The notes beneath the pieces were generated by a model, which searched no databases, was not told the DNA's origin, and worked only from the letters and a program-made list of their open reading frames with translations. The translations under genes were made by a program, and so were the position numbers. A stretch of 64,000 nt of DNA from Calliphora vicina (Eukaryota > Arthropoda > Insecta > Diptera > Calliphoridae), in assembly GCF_958450345.1 (NCBI RefSeq), contig NC_088781.1:56622315-56686314 (forward strand). Direction: 5' to 3'. Position 1 is the first letter of the stretch, and each line of letters starts with the position of its first letter. This document shows positions 24,202 to 37,860 of the stretch, in pieces.

Positions 24202-26809
24202 CCTTGTTAAAAACTAAAATGATATTTAAAAAAAACTCCAAAATTTAAAAATTCGTTTAATTTTGATATTCATTTTTATTCCACCATAAAAATTTCGACC
24301 AATTTCCAAAATGTCCAAAGTATAACGACTCTAATTTATGTTGGATGGAATCCTAATCACTTTGATGTATGTTTTCTCCTTTTCAGAGTATTTTCAAGTT
24401 ACCCAAAACTCTTGAAATTAAAACTATATTTATAAAACTGATGGTTCCTCATGGAACCAAAACTTTTTATTTCAATCAGGGAGTGGAGTGACTGCCTGGC
24501 AGGGACATGCTTAAAAACAAATCAAAATATAATCCATTAATCTAATCTATCGGAGACAAAATGATTTTTCTTATTTAAGACGTCTAGAACACCATCATTA
24601 ACTATCTATTTCACGGTTAAATCACTAGACATTTTCATATTATATCCAGTCATTTCACATTTAGGGTACATTATAGACACATACTCATACTCATCTATCT
24701 GTAAACACAACTTTACGGCAACGCAAAACGAATGATCAGTTGGCTGGTGGTGGGCGTGTCACAAAAATCATCGTTATGAAATTAATTTTTAGAAAAATCA
24801 TTGTTACTATTGCAGTAATTTTTATTCATTTGTAATTTTACTTTTTTTTGTATTGTGGTTTGCTTAGTTGCCGCTGTTATTTTTACTACATGTCTAAGGT
24901 AAATTATTTGTTTCCTTCTATTTTTTTCCGATACTCATTCTGTATTTGTAAGTCAGCTAGTAGTACAAATACATAGTTTCTGTAGTTGGATTCTGGTTTG
25001 CCTTGATATTGCGTGCAAGGCACCATTAGTTTTGGAATCTTGCTGAGGTAATTTTTTGGTAGTTTTTCTTGTAATTGATCGCGAGAGAGAGAGAGCGAGT
25101 GAATGAATGAGTGTGTGTGATTTTTGTAAATGTCTATTGATTATAAATGCAATTTGTTCAATGCCGTACAACATGTTGTTATTCCTACTCCAACTGTTAA
25201 TAAATTAGTTTTGTTTTTCTGATATTCCCCCCCTTTTATTTATAATTGAATTTCGCATGGGTTGATTAGAGGTTAATTTCCAAAGGAACTGCTTAGATTT
25301 ACTGCAAATAATTGTAGTTATAAGAAATGCTTTAATGCAATTAAAAGCAGTTAGAACTATAATAAATAGTTTATGGGTTAAAATTAAAAACTAAGCTTTT
25401 TACTATGCATATTTGCAATATCTTTTAAACAAATTGCTGTGCTTATCTTAAATAGTTGGAAATGTATTAATAAACCCTTTCGGTAAAATCATTTCTTTAA
25501 AACTTTAGAAAAGAAAACACTTAAATTATATTAATACCCAATTCAGTTTAGCCTGCAGTGGTAATTTCAACAACAAAAAAAAAATAAAATCAAATGAATT
25601 AAAACAAAAATTTCAAAATTGAATATCAAAACAAGTAATTTTTTGTTTTAGCGCTCAGAAATCTATCATTTGCAGCGGCATATGTTACTTTCATTAACAG
25701 TATCGAAAGCACATTGAACAATATCGTTAAATTGGATCTGCATAAAGCACACACAGCCAATAACAACAACAACAATCATACTTGTCGATCGTTCGTACTG
25801 CAACATAAAACACTACAACGACACAACAGCAACAATAAAACAAAAAACAAAACTAAAGTGGCGACAGCAGGCAAAGTGCCACATATTAATACTTAAAGGA
25901 ATAAACAACAAAAACATTAAACATTTATACCACAACAGCAACAACAACTTAAAGTAAGCGAAAAAACAAACGACAAAAAACTATCGAAACCGCGACAAGC
26001 AGCAATTGGGCTTTTAAATAAAACAAACGTACGTTCAACAGCTACAACAACAACAACACAAGCTGCAACAATATTTAAGAGGCATAAGGATCACTTGAGA
26101 TGGCACACAATAAAATTGCTACATGCTTAAAACATTTTTTATCCAAGATTTTGTATTTCTTTGTTTTAAGTTTTTATTTTTCTCTTTTTGTTTTGTTTTT
26201 GTACTTCTTTCACTGGCTTTGGCTGATGTTGTTGTTGCAGCTTGAATCTTCAAAACATTCCCACACGCGATCTTTAAGAGAAGGGGTTTTTTGGCTGCAC
26301 CATAAGACTTCATTTGAAAGAATCGAATCCTGATGGGAAAATATAAATAACTTGCCTAAGGGGGAGAGCAACTGACACTTTAACATAAAGATGTCCTAGG
26401 AGAGATCATGCAATTATATTTTTTCCAGATTTGCTTAAATTGTTTGTCACAATTGGACAATAGTAGTGATTTGAATAAAATAAACAACTCTATTTGCTTA
26501 TCTTAGTTTTTAATATCGGTGGTGAAAGCATAAATATTATTACGTTTTTACCTTTTAAAAACGATGGTTTATTTCATTTAAATAAACCGGATACTTTTGA
26601 TTGCAAATAAAAGTAGTTTAAAATTGTAACAACGCTTTATTTATTCAAATGTACAACAACAACAGTTTAACTCTTTGCGGTTGGGTGGTCATAAATATAG
26701 TTTATTGTCATCTATTGCCATTTTGCTAAACAATTATATTTTTTGAAGTCATCGTTTATGATTTTTTGCAAAACTTTGCCGTCAGGGTGCTCTGGTTAGA
26801 TAAATATAT
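24202..26809. other. Intergenic DNA rich in CAA/TTG repeats; possible regulatory spacer
   Basis: No transposon ends were found. CAACAACAACAACAA-type tracts occur at 25755-25775, 25935-25950 and 26045-26060. This mix of simple repeats and less A+T-biased sequence is typical of fly non-coding DNA that often carries enhancers, but I cannot identify specific sites apart from the GAGA tract listed separately. Confidence 0.4.
25081..25099 (+). repeat. (GA)n tract
   Basis: A nearly uninterrupted GAGAGAGAGAGAGAG run. Such tracts can bind GAGA factor in flies (family knowledge); a regulatory role here is only a possibility. Confidence 0.5.
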
Positions 26810-28831
26810 CAGGGACCGTAAATAACGGTTATCCAGAAAATTTGAAATCAAAAAATCTCTATGTTAGATTCAACGGAGACATATACTGTTATATACCAAT
26901 AGATTCGTATTGACGTGCTCTTTATATCTATGGTGATATTAAAAAAATTATCTCAACTCCACAGTTAACAATTATTTTTCAACGCTAAAAATAAAAGTTT
27001 GCATGAAACCCTCAAAATAGGAGTTTTAAATAGCCGTCATTTGGGGACATTTATTTTTTCCGTCATAAAATAAAAGTCTTTTGAGGAGTTTTATTTTTCA
27101 CTCTTTTCGTTTATTTTCTACTTTTTTCAGTACCTTTCTTTATATAATCTATTTGATATAATGTTTGTAGTAATTTATTTGTTTAAAAAAAAAACAACAA
27201 AAATTTGATAATAGTAATCAAACAATAACAAATTAAAATCCCACTTGATTTTATTTTAATGAAAAATTATTCATTTGAAATGCAAGGGGCTTTACAAATT
27301 ATAATGACTAGCATTATTTTACTCGCTACCCTAGTAAAATTAAAAAAATATGATTGGAAATACGAAAATAACACATACAAATTTTGAGAATCTCTCAATT
27401 ACAGTTCACTTTATATTCGAAAATAACTAACTAATTTTGTATGCGAAATACCACTACACTGCTCCCACCCATTTTTAAACCTTTTATGTAAATATCAAGC
27501 TTGAACTTTCCTTTATAAGGGAGGAGTCATTCCTACTAAGCCGATCATGCTTACCTAAACTTCGAACAGGGAACAGGAATAAATGCGTTTTTAGCTAACC
27601 TCCGTAGAATGGAAATGGATTGATACAGAGTTTAAATTCTTTTACAATTATAGTTCTACAGATATTCGAAATTAATTAAACTTTGTATAGGGTGTACCAC
27701 GCCCACTATTCCAATCCCGAACAATTTCAGTGAAACTATGCAAAATTATAAAAGAGCCATTTAGACTAATTTTGAAGAATCTTGCAATTAGAGTTCCCAA
27801 AATATTTAGAAATAACTATTTACTTTGTATGGGAGGCGACTAACCATTTTTTCCGACCCATCCCATTTTTGATTAAACTTCATGAGGTGATAAGTAATTG
27901 ATTCGTATGAAGTTTAAAAACCGTCACAATTATAGTTCTGCACATATTATAAAATAACTATTTACTTATGTATGTACAATTACATATTTACCCCCAAATG
28001 CATAAAAAGTTTTTAAATTTGTCAAAGGTTTATAAAACAAATTTTAAATGGAAATTTTGTTTTATAAAGCTTTGATAAATTTAAAAATTGTTTATGCATA
28101 TGGGAGTTAGAAAATAAAAAAAAACTCCTTCAAAAAATATATTTTTTAAGTGACTTTAAATTACTAAAGTCTTCTTCTTCGTTTTCTATAACAACTCTCA
28201 CTTAAAACAGAGCGAAATAAATACTGTTTAATTGTTTCGCTTATTTAATTACAACAACAAATTGCTCAAACACGTATTGCTTTGTTTACTTTTTAGTTTA
28301 AGGTTCAAAAACGTGTACAGTTTTTGCATATGTGTTAGTAACATCTTTAAACGCTTATAACTCCTAAAAAACTGAACCGATTTCAATAAAATATATATTC
28401 TGCACTTCTGTGAATAAATCCCTTTAAAATGGTATATTTCTTGCCCAAATTGAATGTACATATAGTGTGAGTGTAAAAGGGTTCTAAAGAAATCGACTTT
28501 CCTATTAATATTATGACCAGCGAGCGGCAAGCTTTAGGTGTCAATTTACATAAAATGAGTTTTATTTTCTGACGGAAAAAATAAAACTCTTCAAATTACT
28601 TTTATTTTATGACGGAAAAAATAAAAGTCCTCAAATGAGTTTTTTTTTCTGACGGAAAAAATAAAAATCTTCAAATGACGGCTATTTAAAACTATTTTTT
28701 AAAAGTTTCATGCGAACTTTTATTTTTAATTTGAAAAATAACAGTTTTAGATGGATTTTTATTTTTAAAGTCACAAAATAACTGTTATAAAATAGCTTTT
28801 TTTATATCCCTCATAACCGTTACGGTCCCTG
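26810..28831. mobile_element. hAT-like non-autonomous element with perfect 8-bp TSD
   Basis: The left end is CAGGGACCGTAAATAACGG and the right end finishes AACCGTTACGGTCCCTG. AAATATAT occurs immediately left (26802-26809) and right (28832-28839), an exact 8-bp duplication, the hallmark of hAT elements. Long subterminal inverted blocks (about 26960-27110 against 28540-28740) share TTTAAATAGCCGTCATTTG and several copies of TTTTTTCCGTCA. No transposase frame is present. The middle (27260-28110) contains other repetitive DNA and a small MITE. Confidence 0.85.
27991..28106. mobile_element. Small palindromic MITE inside the hAT-like element
   Basis: The left arm CCCCCAAATGCATAAAAAG and beyond pairs with the right arm ending TTTATGCATATGGGAG over about 50 bp, around a short loop near 28050. 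Confidence 0.7.
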
Positions 28832-29584
28832 AAATATATTAATTTGAAAATATTGTAAAAATCAGTTTTTTATGAGACTTTCACGCATTCGTTAAAAAAA
28901 ACCCAGAGTGTTTATTGTTCATCGAATTCAGTGTTGAGTCAGAAAATTTAGTCAAAAATATTCGATTTCAAAAAAATTTATGCGAAACAAACATTTTTAT
29001 CATAGTTATTTTTGATGCCAACCGCCACGTGTTTAGTAAACTAACCACTTAACTCCACAAAAAAGTTTGGAATGGGGTGTTTTTTCATGTTTTGATTAAT
29101 TTGTTCTTACTTTTTATAATAAACTAACCTTGATTAAAGTGAAATGTAATTGTTTTGATTTTAAACTTATACACAAAAAAGCGTGGCTGAAAGAGTTAAA
29201 CAGTTACTATGTTACTAATTTATAATGAAGCTGATGTTAACTCTAACAGAGTCTAAAATAAACTCACTCACATCTTCATTCGAGTAGCCTCGATTGTTCT
29301 TAACGGTCAAAACTAGAATACTCGAATTCTAGAGCTTTCGATGTTAATGTTAGCAGCTTAAACATTTAGTGTTGCCACAATTACAAACAATGCTAATAAC
29401 TGAATGCTATCAACATTGTTGATAAGTAGAAGCTTCTACTGATGAACGTATTTATAAACATGATGAATGTTGCAAGCAGTCGTTTCAGACCGTTAAATTC
29501 GAATCGCTAATGCAAATTCGCAACAATATGAAATAATATTTTTCTTTAAATTTGTAGGATTCTTCTTTAGTTTTATGTAGAATT
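28832..29584. other. Intergenic DNA, nothing recognised
   Basis: A+T-rich spacer. The palindrome AGTAGAAGCTTCTACT lies at about 29426-29441. No gene is supported. Confidence 0.4.
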
Positions 29585-30344
29585 AAATTTTTATACCCTA
29601 CACCACCCTAGTGGGGAGAGTATTATGCGTTTGTGCTGAAGTTTGTTGCACCCAAAAATATTAGTCCAACACCCATCTTAAAGTAAACGATCGCCTCAGA
29701 ATCACTTCCTGAGTCGATAAAACTATGTCCCTCAGTCTGACTGGCTGGCTGGCTTCCTGTAAACCTTGTACACAAAACATAGGTCGCAATTTTGAAAATA
29801 TTTCGATATAATTTGGTATATACTTAGGCCCTAGGACGAAGCCTATTGAAAATGACTGAAATCGGTTCATTATTTCAACTAGCTCCCATATGAACTAGGA
29901 ATTTGTTGTCATAAATGTCTCATTTATATAAATATCCACACAAGTTCCTCCACATATAAGTTTCATATAGAGATGCTAATCGGGACTGATTTTTGAAAAT
30001 CCCGGGGTTCGGGATTTGGTAAAAAATCCCGAAATACCGACCCGGGATTTCGGGGTTTTCGGGAAATCTAAAATCCCGAAAATTATAAGAAAGAAACGTA
30101 CATAATTATGTCTTTACAATTGAAAGGAAATTTTTTATTTAGCAATTAATTTATATTAAAAAAGCATGAAATACTTGCATGAGTACATTATATAAGAAAA
30201 AACAAGTAAGAGTGCTATATTCGGCTATGCCGAATCTTATATACCCTTCACCTTTGTTGTGGATGCATTATTATTTTTTATAATTTGTATATATGTATGT
30301 ACATTGCCCACTTTCAGCGTACAGCATCCTAAATTTATCAAGAA

Positions 30345-30835
30345 CACAAAAAACAACAACAACGCCAAACGAAACAAAACACCAAAAGAAAAAACAAAAT
30401 ACGCAAGCCAATGAAACCAACACACATCCAAACATACGTTTAATTGTATAAAAAACAACAACAACGCCAAAAGAAACAAAACACAAAAGAAAAACAAAAT
30501 ACGCAAAGCATGCACATTCAAACATACGATTTGTTGATTTTTTGTCAAAAAAACCAACACACAACCAAACAAAAGTTTAGTTGTATAAAAAACAACAACA
30601 ACGCCAAAAGAAACAAAACACAAAAGAAAAACAAAATACGCAAAGCATGCTCATTCAAACAGACGATTTGTTGATTTTTTGTCAAAAAAACCAACACACA
30701 ACCAAACAAAAGTTTAGTTGTATAAAAAACAACAACAACGCCAAAAGAAACAAAACACAAAAAAAAAACAAAATACGCAAAGCTTGCACATCCTACCATA
30801 CGTTTTGTTGTTTTTTTGTCAAAGCATGCAATACA
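30345..30835 (+). repeat. 137-bp minisatellite, about 3.5 units
   Basis: TTGTATAAAAAACAACAACA starts at about 30445, 30582 and 30719, and a partial earlier unit begins near 30345. Units contain CAAAATACGCAAAGCATGC. Open frames on both strands across this tract simply follow the 137-bp period and shift frame between units. Confidence 0.85.
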
Positions 30836-31009
30836 TTGTGTTTTTTGATGAAATTTTCAGAGGTTGTCTCGGATTTTTGCTCATATCTCCGTTATTTATG
30901 GACGGATTTTGCTGATTTTAAATAGCAAAATTCTCGAAAGTATGTCTGACAGAATTGTTGAAGATTTGGATCCCGGAGATATCTGGGGCCTTCAGAAAAT
31001 TGATTTCAA

Positions 31010-31359
<350 letters not shown>

Positions 31360-31501
31360 TGGCTTAATCGACTCCGCTATCTATAAGGATCCAGAATATA
31401 TATACTTTATAGGGTCGGAAATGAAAAATGTAGAAATTACAAACGGAATGACAAACTTATATATACCCTTCTCACGAAGCTGAAGGGTATAATAACAATA
31501 A

Positions 31502-31826
31502 AGTATGTACATTAGGGTAGGTCGATTTCTTTTCATTAAAAATCGTATAGCAGAAAATTCTTAGAAATTTTCCCCAAGAAACCATAGGTCTAAAATCAAA
31601 TCCTATCTTGCGAATTTCGTCTTTTATCCAATGATATTTCAGTATTTATTTTTTTTAATAGTTTTTTTATTGGATAAAATACGAAATGTGCAAGATAGGA
31701 TTTGATTTTAGACCAATGGTTTCTTGAGGAAACTTTCTTAGAATTTTCCGTAGATTGCGTTTCTGCTATACGATTATTTTTCGTTTTGATCGTCCATACA
31801 AATCGATCCAGCCTAATGTACATACT
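31502..31826. mobile_element. Palindromic MITE with AGTATGTACATTAGG ends
   Basis: The left arm runs from AGTATGTACATTAGG through TCGTATAGCAGAAA and AATCAAATCCTATCTTGC. The right arm is its reverse complement, ending CCTAATGTACATACT. Arms are about 140 bp with a centre near 31655. It is an almost complete hairpin and non-coding; the frames on both strands here mirror each other. Confidence 0.82.
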
Positions 31827-32430
31827 GGTAAAAACATTACCTTATCTTTTATCTTTTAGCAATCGAAATATTTTCATTTTGTTCGAGCTCCTCATCTGAG
31901 ATAAAATCTATTTCGTTTGAAGAGGATTTAAATTGATTTTTGTTAGACAACTTACAAAAAAAGGTGAAGAATTGATTTTCTAGAGCCCCACTCAAGGAAA
32001 ACCAAAAATACCGTTTTCCTTTATTAACTATATTGTAGCAGGAGTTGAGCTTAACAACTTTTCTGAACATTACTTTGTGATATTTGGGCATGTAGAATGT
32101 CAAAATGCATGAAAAAGGCACACAATAATTACAATTTTCCATATTTATGAAAAACGGGATTTGGAAAATCCCGGGATTTAAAATTAAAAAATCCCGTTTG
32201 GCATCTCTAGTTTAATATAAAAGATTCACATTTAATTTTTGTTTGTATCAATCCATAAACCCACTTCCAAATGTCACATTAACGAGCATAAATTTCATAA
32301 AAATTTTGGAATCCAAATAAAATTTAACAAAAATAAGTTTCACATAGAAAGAGAACACTCGAACTAATTTCAGGACGATCGATCCATGATTGGTCATAGC
32401 TACCATTTCCGAAAAACACTCACGAAAACA

Positions 32431-32944
32431 AAATTATTGAAATTGTAATAGAATAATGATTTGCTTACATACATACAGTATGATCGGCCTTTTTTTAATT
32501 TTGGGTCCCTCGAATTCCTAGATGACATTGGAGTGTCAGTCTGAGTTCGATTCCCGCCAAAGACTCTGGGTAGTTTCTGGGGACTTTGTCTAGAACAATA
32601 TTAATGTGCAAATAAATAATAAAGTCTAAAACAAATTTTTTTTAGCTGCGATGAATTGAATGAGTTAAAAGTTTTATAAAAACTAGAAACTAGTTCTAGT
32701 GAATATTTATCATGCACATATACATTATTAGGAACAGTTCTAGAAACAATTCTTCCGTCAGTGATTTTTGTTTGTAATTGTCACCTAAGGAACTAGTATC
32801 TATTTATTTAGGCCAAAAAGAAGAACAAAATGTTTTTTGCTTTAGAAAACTTATACTTACAGAAAATATTTTATGAATTCATTTTGCCTCATATCGCAAT
32901 ATTGTATTATTTCCAAAACCTCCCAATACATTTGTCCAATTTAT
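32431..32944. other. Intergenic DNA, nothing recognised
   Basis: The stretch includes CTAGAAACTAGTTCTAG-like palindromic words near 32683-32700. No gene or element ends are supported. Confidence 0.4.
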
Positions 32945-33270
32945 TGGGTGATTGACTTAAAAATGCGGGATGTTTTTTTTAAATTTTTAGCTTTTATTTT
33001 GAAACATTTGTAAAATATAAATTTATTCAAAGTATTAGCCATTGTTAGCTATGACCTTCTCCCATCTTTCTGGCAAAATATAGATTCCTAGCCAAAAGAA
33101 CTGCCAATTTCGGATACTCTGTTCCAAAGCAAGGCGTATCCCATCAATCGAAACAAATAATAGTCGGACGGTGCTCGATCTGGACTATAAAGTGGGTGAG
33201 GCAAAACATGACAACCAAACGAACTGGTACAGGTTCCCTGTGATGATCTGGTCAGAATTCATAATAGATA
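32945..33270 (-). pseudogene. Mariner 3' fragment
   Basis: Minus-strand sequence encodes a degraded version of the mariner C-terminus, with words matching A-R-K-M-G-E-G-H for the usual ERWEKVI motif. Its DNA is similar to 22980-23160 of the other mariner, for example CAATTTCGGATA and GAAACAAATAATAGTCGGAC. The catalytic part is missing. Confidence 0.6.
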
Positions 33271-35721
33271 GAAACCTTTTGCACTCTCCAAATACAGAGA
33301 TATTTCATTAAAAATTTTGTTAAAATACATTTTACACCAATAATTCGAGTATAAAAACAAAAAACTTAAGAAACATACTTGGTTTTTTTTAAAGATTAAA
33401 TTTATAAAATTACTTAAATCCTTGCAAAATTTCATAAAAGTTATTCCTTTAAACCACTGCTTCGTAGAAAGAAAACGAAAAAGTCTACAAAAAAGAATCA
33501 CCAACTAAATCGTACAACAAAAAAACTTGCAAACAAACCCTTCGTTTACCCACAAATATGACTACGACTACGGCTATATAGTAACTACGAGTATGAGTTC
33601 AAACTACGAATGTTCTATGATCATGTGAATGTAGGAAAAGATCGCGTTTAAGCGCGACTCAATTACATTTATTAAATGACTCTGTAAGCTCCTCTCTAGC
33701 CGTATGTGTAGACAACCAAAAACACACAGCAACCAAAAAAACTAAAATAAACACTAAAACTCAACTAAAATTGTGGCTGATTTATAACTTGGTAACGCCA
33801 ATGTTTAGTTTAAAAAAAATAATACTTTTTTCTTTTAACTTTTTTACACCAAAAATTAAAGAAGAGGAAAAAAATCAACGAAGAAACAAATGTGTTGAAT
33901 TGTTGAAAATAGTTTATGGCTGGAGAAAAAAAAATATGAAAATTATGTAGAAGAAAACTTAAATTGACGTCTGTTTTATTTGTGTAATTTAAGGTTGATA
34001 AGAAATGATTTCATGTTGAAATTTCTGTTTTTTTTAGGTTTTTTTTCGAAAGAAATTTATGGAATTAAAGTAATGTCATTTAAAGTTGGAGGGTAAATAA
34101 TAAAGGGTAACGATTTTAAATGCTGAGTGTTTAAATATGAATGAATGATTGAATCTGTCCATGAATGAAATCTGTCCATAGTTAAAATAAATACTCTGTC
34201 CCAAATACCCCTAAATTTACATCTTGTCCCCATTTAAACTCATTGCCTCTTCATTTCTGAACAACGTATTTACTGAAAAAAAAAACATTTACTCTTTAAT
34301 TTAATATAATTCTTTATTTTTATTCACAAAATTTGTCATTTAATAATTAACATAAGTCATGTTAATAATAACATTTGAATGTTAACTACAGAGTTAAATT
34401 AATCTACACTCTGGAATAAAAGTAAAATAAAAAGATAAATTTTAAATCAGATAAATACAAAAGAGACAGAAATATAATTTGCTGAAGAGTGCAGTACTTC
34501 ACCCTTGTAAACATTGCTTAAGAGTCTGCTAAAAAAATCCAAAAAAAAAAATGTTTAAAACCTCCTATTACATTGCAATATTTCCCAGGTTTAGCTGTGT
34601 CCTAATTTTTTTTAAGCATTTCTGCTTAAAAATATCCGAAGTCATATTTGTCATCCCACAATATTTTATTATTCATATTCCTAGCTCACCAAACCATTCA
34701 GATAACAGCTGTCACATTCAATTTATTCAAACAATTCGATTGATTTCCTTTTATTGGTCGCAAATATTTTGTTCTAAAACTGTAATCTTGATTTTGATGG
34801 TGCCTTTAATATGAATAAATTTTCTCATAGATCTTCCATCAAATTAATTGGAAACTAATCTTTAAACACAATCATCCAATACAGACACAAAGATTGAAAC
34901 AAATCCATCCAGGTTTTATAAAAATGATTTATCTGTCTCAAATCTTTCAGAAAAACACCCTCAATTAATAGAAAAGATGCAAAAAAAAAAACAGCAAAAC
35001 CAACATTTAATAATAATTATAAGTCTCAAAAATAAAGAGTGAAAATGGTTAAGGGAAGAAGATAAAATTAAAAGGACTGTGTGATCATGATTATTGCTGC
35101 AAAATTATATTTAATTTACAGTTAAACGATCACGTAGCCAAAACGTTTTAACGCACAAATTCTTAAACGTCAGATTGAACATGAAACGAATGAAATCAAA
35201 TCAAAACAGATTTCAGACACAACAATAATAAATAAAATTAGATCAAAAATTCAACTTCACACAAACACCAACAACAACTTTAAACGGCACAAAAATTGAC
35301 CTCAATTATCGATTTAAGTTTATTATTGGTTTTGCTGGACCTCAGCTCAAAAAAATAAACAGAAAAACACAACAAGAGGATTTAAAACATGTTGTTTTCA
35401 AAACTCTTAATTTCTGTTTGTCGCTCGTTTAAATGCCTACAATTCGCGTGTAAAGATTTTGAGACTTTTTAGGTTTGTCCAGCAGCATGGAACGACTGAG
35501 TAGTTTGCTACAGTGTTAAAATGTACAAAGACACTTCTAAGGAATTTGTTAACAAATATGTATAAGTGGAATAATGAAGTCCCCTGCTTAACTGGAAATG
35601 GATATACCCATTTAGTTCCACAGCTAAAAAATAAATTTTGTTTACAATTGTCATCTCCAGAACTGGTTCTGGAACCAGGTCTTTTTGAAATTGTCATTCT
35701 CGGAACTAGTTCTTTACGAAG
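33271..35721. other. Intergenic DNA, no gene
   Basis: A+T-rich spacer with A and T homopolymers. No tandem repeats or inverted ends were recognised. The open frames at 33259-33504 and 34551-34814 show no known domain and have the phenylalanine/isoleucine/leucine-rich make-up expected of A+T-rich non-coding DNA. Confidence 0.4.
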
Positions 35722-37508
35722 CACAGTGGTATAGAAAAACGAGTAGGGGAGCTATATTCGGCTGTGCCGAATCTTATATACCCTTCACCAAATTATACTT
35801 TAAAATAAAAATTCTAAATATTTTTAGGTAAACAAAATTAATTTTTTTTTCCAAATATTTTTCGAATAGTTTTATTCGCATTATGGTATTATATACGCCG
35901 TCGCAAAGGTCTTTGAAATAACTATCATAAGATATCCATATTGTCTATATTATTGACTTAGTAATCCAGATATACTCATTTTACTCAGAATCAATAACTC
36001 TAATAACGGTGAACTTTTGGGCGTTATTTGATTTTTTTTTTTTTGCTAAAATCGACAAGACATTTATTATTATATATCTCATAAAAAAAACTAAAAAAAC
36101 TGCTTTAAATTAAAGTAACATAATCATTTTTCCTGTATGTAGACTTTCTTGGGCTACTGTAGGTAAAAAATAGGTTAAAAATCGAGGTTGTCCTGGTTTG
36201 TGGACCGATTTTCTCGATTTTAGATAGCAACCGAGCCGGAAGAATTCCGGAGATATTGATGTATGAATCGTGTATGTAAGTTGTTTGGGGGCTTCGGAAA
36301 GTTGAATTCAACAGACAGACAGACGGACATGGCTTAATCGACTCCGCTATCTTCCCCTACTCCGATTTGAAAGAAATTTAACATACGCATAGAAGAAGTA
36401 TTGTCGAGTTTAAGTTTTGAATTTGGACGGCATGGTCTCACCAGTGGTGCGACCAAGGGTCCCGAAAGTAGGACACCTCGGGTATGTTAAATTTTTAAAC
36501 TTATCCTATTTCTTCGTCTGTGTTCCGATTTCAAAAATATTACATATATCGAATCTCCTCTTCGAGCACTACAAAAAACCTCGTAACTATTAATTATCTC
36601 TTAAGAGATGTTTGCATTTAAATTTTCAAAATTTTTACCCACTCTGGTGTGTTTCTTGATAACAGCGGGTTCAAATATTTCCTGATTTTCTCCATTTTTC
36701 TTTTGTTGGACTACCAATAAATGTATATGTCAAACTAAACAAGAATTGTATAAAAATTGTGACTGACTCCAATTTTACATATATGTATTTGAATTTACAA
36801 ATTTGAAGAAATGCGATTTTTCACTAGTTTTTTGGGAAAAAAGTACTTTTTCTTTTTAAGTTATCTAAAAAATTACCAAGAAGATGTATTAGGAATTTAC
36901 ACTCCTTGAAAAGCTAACATTGTATTAAATATTCCAAATGAAAGCAAATTTTAAAACGGTTGATAACAAGAGGACCCGGTCCATCCAAAAAACTACTATT
37001 TTTTATGTAAAATTTAAATTTAGGGCAAAAATTCTCAAATCCCATAGTCGATATCAAAATATAGTAACCCATTACAGATGGGCAAATATGATCTTAATTA
37101 TTTTATATGGGGTTCCGATAACCCCGCCCCTTGTATGGATATAATAGCCAACAAAACAAAAAATTCCATTTTTGGGATTTTTCAACCCTTTTTTGGGAAT
37201 TGCTGGATTTCTGATTAAAAATTTCAAAAACTTTTTTTGTTTTTCATTAAAATTTCATTAAAAACTATTCATAAATAAAAATTAAATTTCAATTTGAAAA
37301 ATTTCTATCTTTGCAAAAACTCAATAAAAAGCATTTTTTGTCATAATTTTTCAAAAAAGTATTCCGTGAATTTTTAAATTGTCAAAAGTTATATAAAATC
37401 TTGAAAAATAGACAAAATTCTCTATCCATTGATATATAACTTATGTGTCTACCTTATGTTTTTTACGTGTCAAATTAATTAGGGAAAACTTAACAACTCG
37501 CAGAGAAG
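35722..37508. mobile_element. Broken Transib-like copy related to copy C
   Basis: It starts CACAGTGGTATAGAAAAACG, like copy C. A mini-me-like element interrupts it after about 25 bp (about 35748-36352). Similarity to copy C then resumes at CTCCGATTTGAAAGAAATTT, includes AGGACACCTCGGGTATGTT and the shared core, and ends at AACTCGCAGAGAAG near 37508. The right terminus is lost where a Tc1/mariner-type fragment begins, so no target-site duplication can be checked. Confidence 0.65.
35748..36352 (+). mobile_element. mini-me / DINE-1-like copy nested in the broken Transib-like element
   Basis: The head is TATTCGGCTGTGCCGAATC and CCCTTCACCAAATTATAC. The body contains AATCGAGGTTGTCCTGG and CGATTTTCTCGATTTTAGA. 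The tail has CAGACAGACAGACGGACATG and GGCTTAATCGACTCCGC. The very end of the tail is missing. Confidence 0.7.
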
Positions 37509-37860
37509 TTATAATATCCGTCCTGTTGAAACCACATGTCGCTGGTGTCCTATTCAGACCAAAATAAGTTGGTAATTATCGTCATATAGCGAACGTCGTT
37601 CATGATAATGACCTGGCAAATCTTGTTCTCAAAGAAATATGGACCGATTATGACGCCAGCCCAAAATCCACACCAAATAGTGACTCTTTCGGGATGCATT
37701 GGATGCTCAAATTTGACAATTTTGTTTGTTAACGTACCATTTATCCAGCCACACATTTTGATAAAAACTATTTTATCATTACCACCTGTGATTGAACGCT
37801 ATATCCATCCATGGTGATTTGGCAAAACAAACTAAATAAAAAATTAAAGCCAATTTGAAA
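37509..37860 (-). pseudogene. Tc1/mariner-superfamily transposase fragment
   Basis: The minus-strand frame at 37550-37756 reads HPERVTIWCGFWAGVIIGPY and FFEN, followed after a frameshift by DTSDMWFQQDG. W-C-G-x-W-x-G-IIGPYFFEN followed by DMWFQQDG is the hallmark of a widespread insect mariner/Tc-like transposase, and the last D is a catalytic residue (family knowledge). Sequence upstream of the M (37757-37860) is degraded, and nothing survives downstream of the DG motif. Confidence 0.75.

Noticed and set aside
30237..30925. Overlapping open frames on both strands (F/V/L-rich and K/Q/N-rich)
   Set aside because: They follow 137-bp minisatellite units inside a mini-me element; 137 is not a multiple of three, so no stable repeated protein results.
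31849..32142. 97-codon minus-strand frame inside the hAT-like element as a transposase
   Set aside because: Only a CNYC motif hints at a zinc finger; no hAT dimerisation or catalytic block is visible, so it is mentioned but not called.
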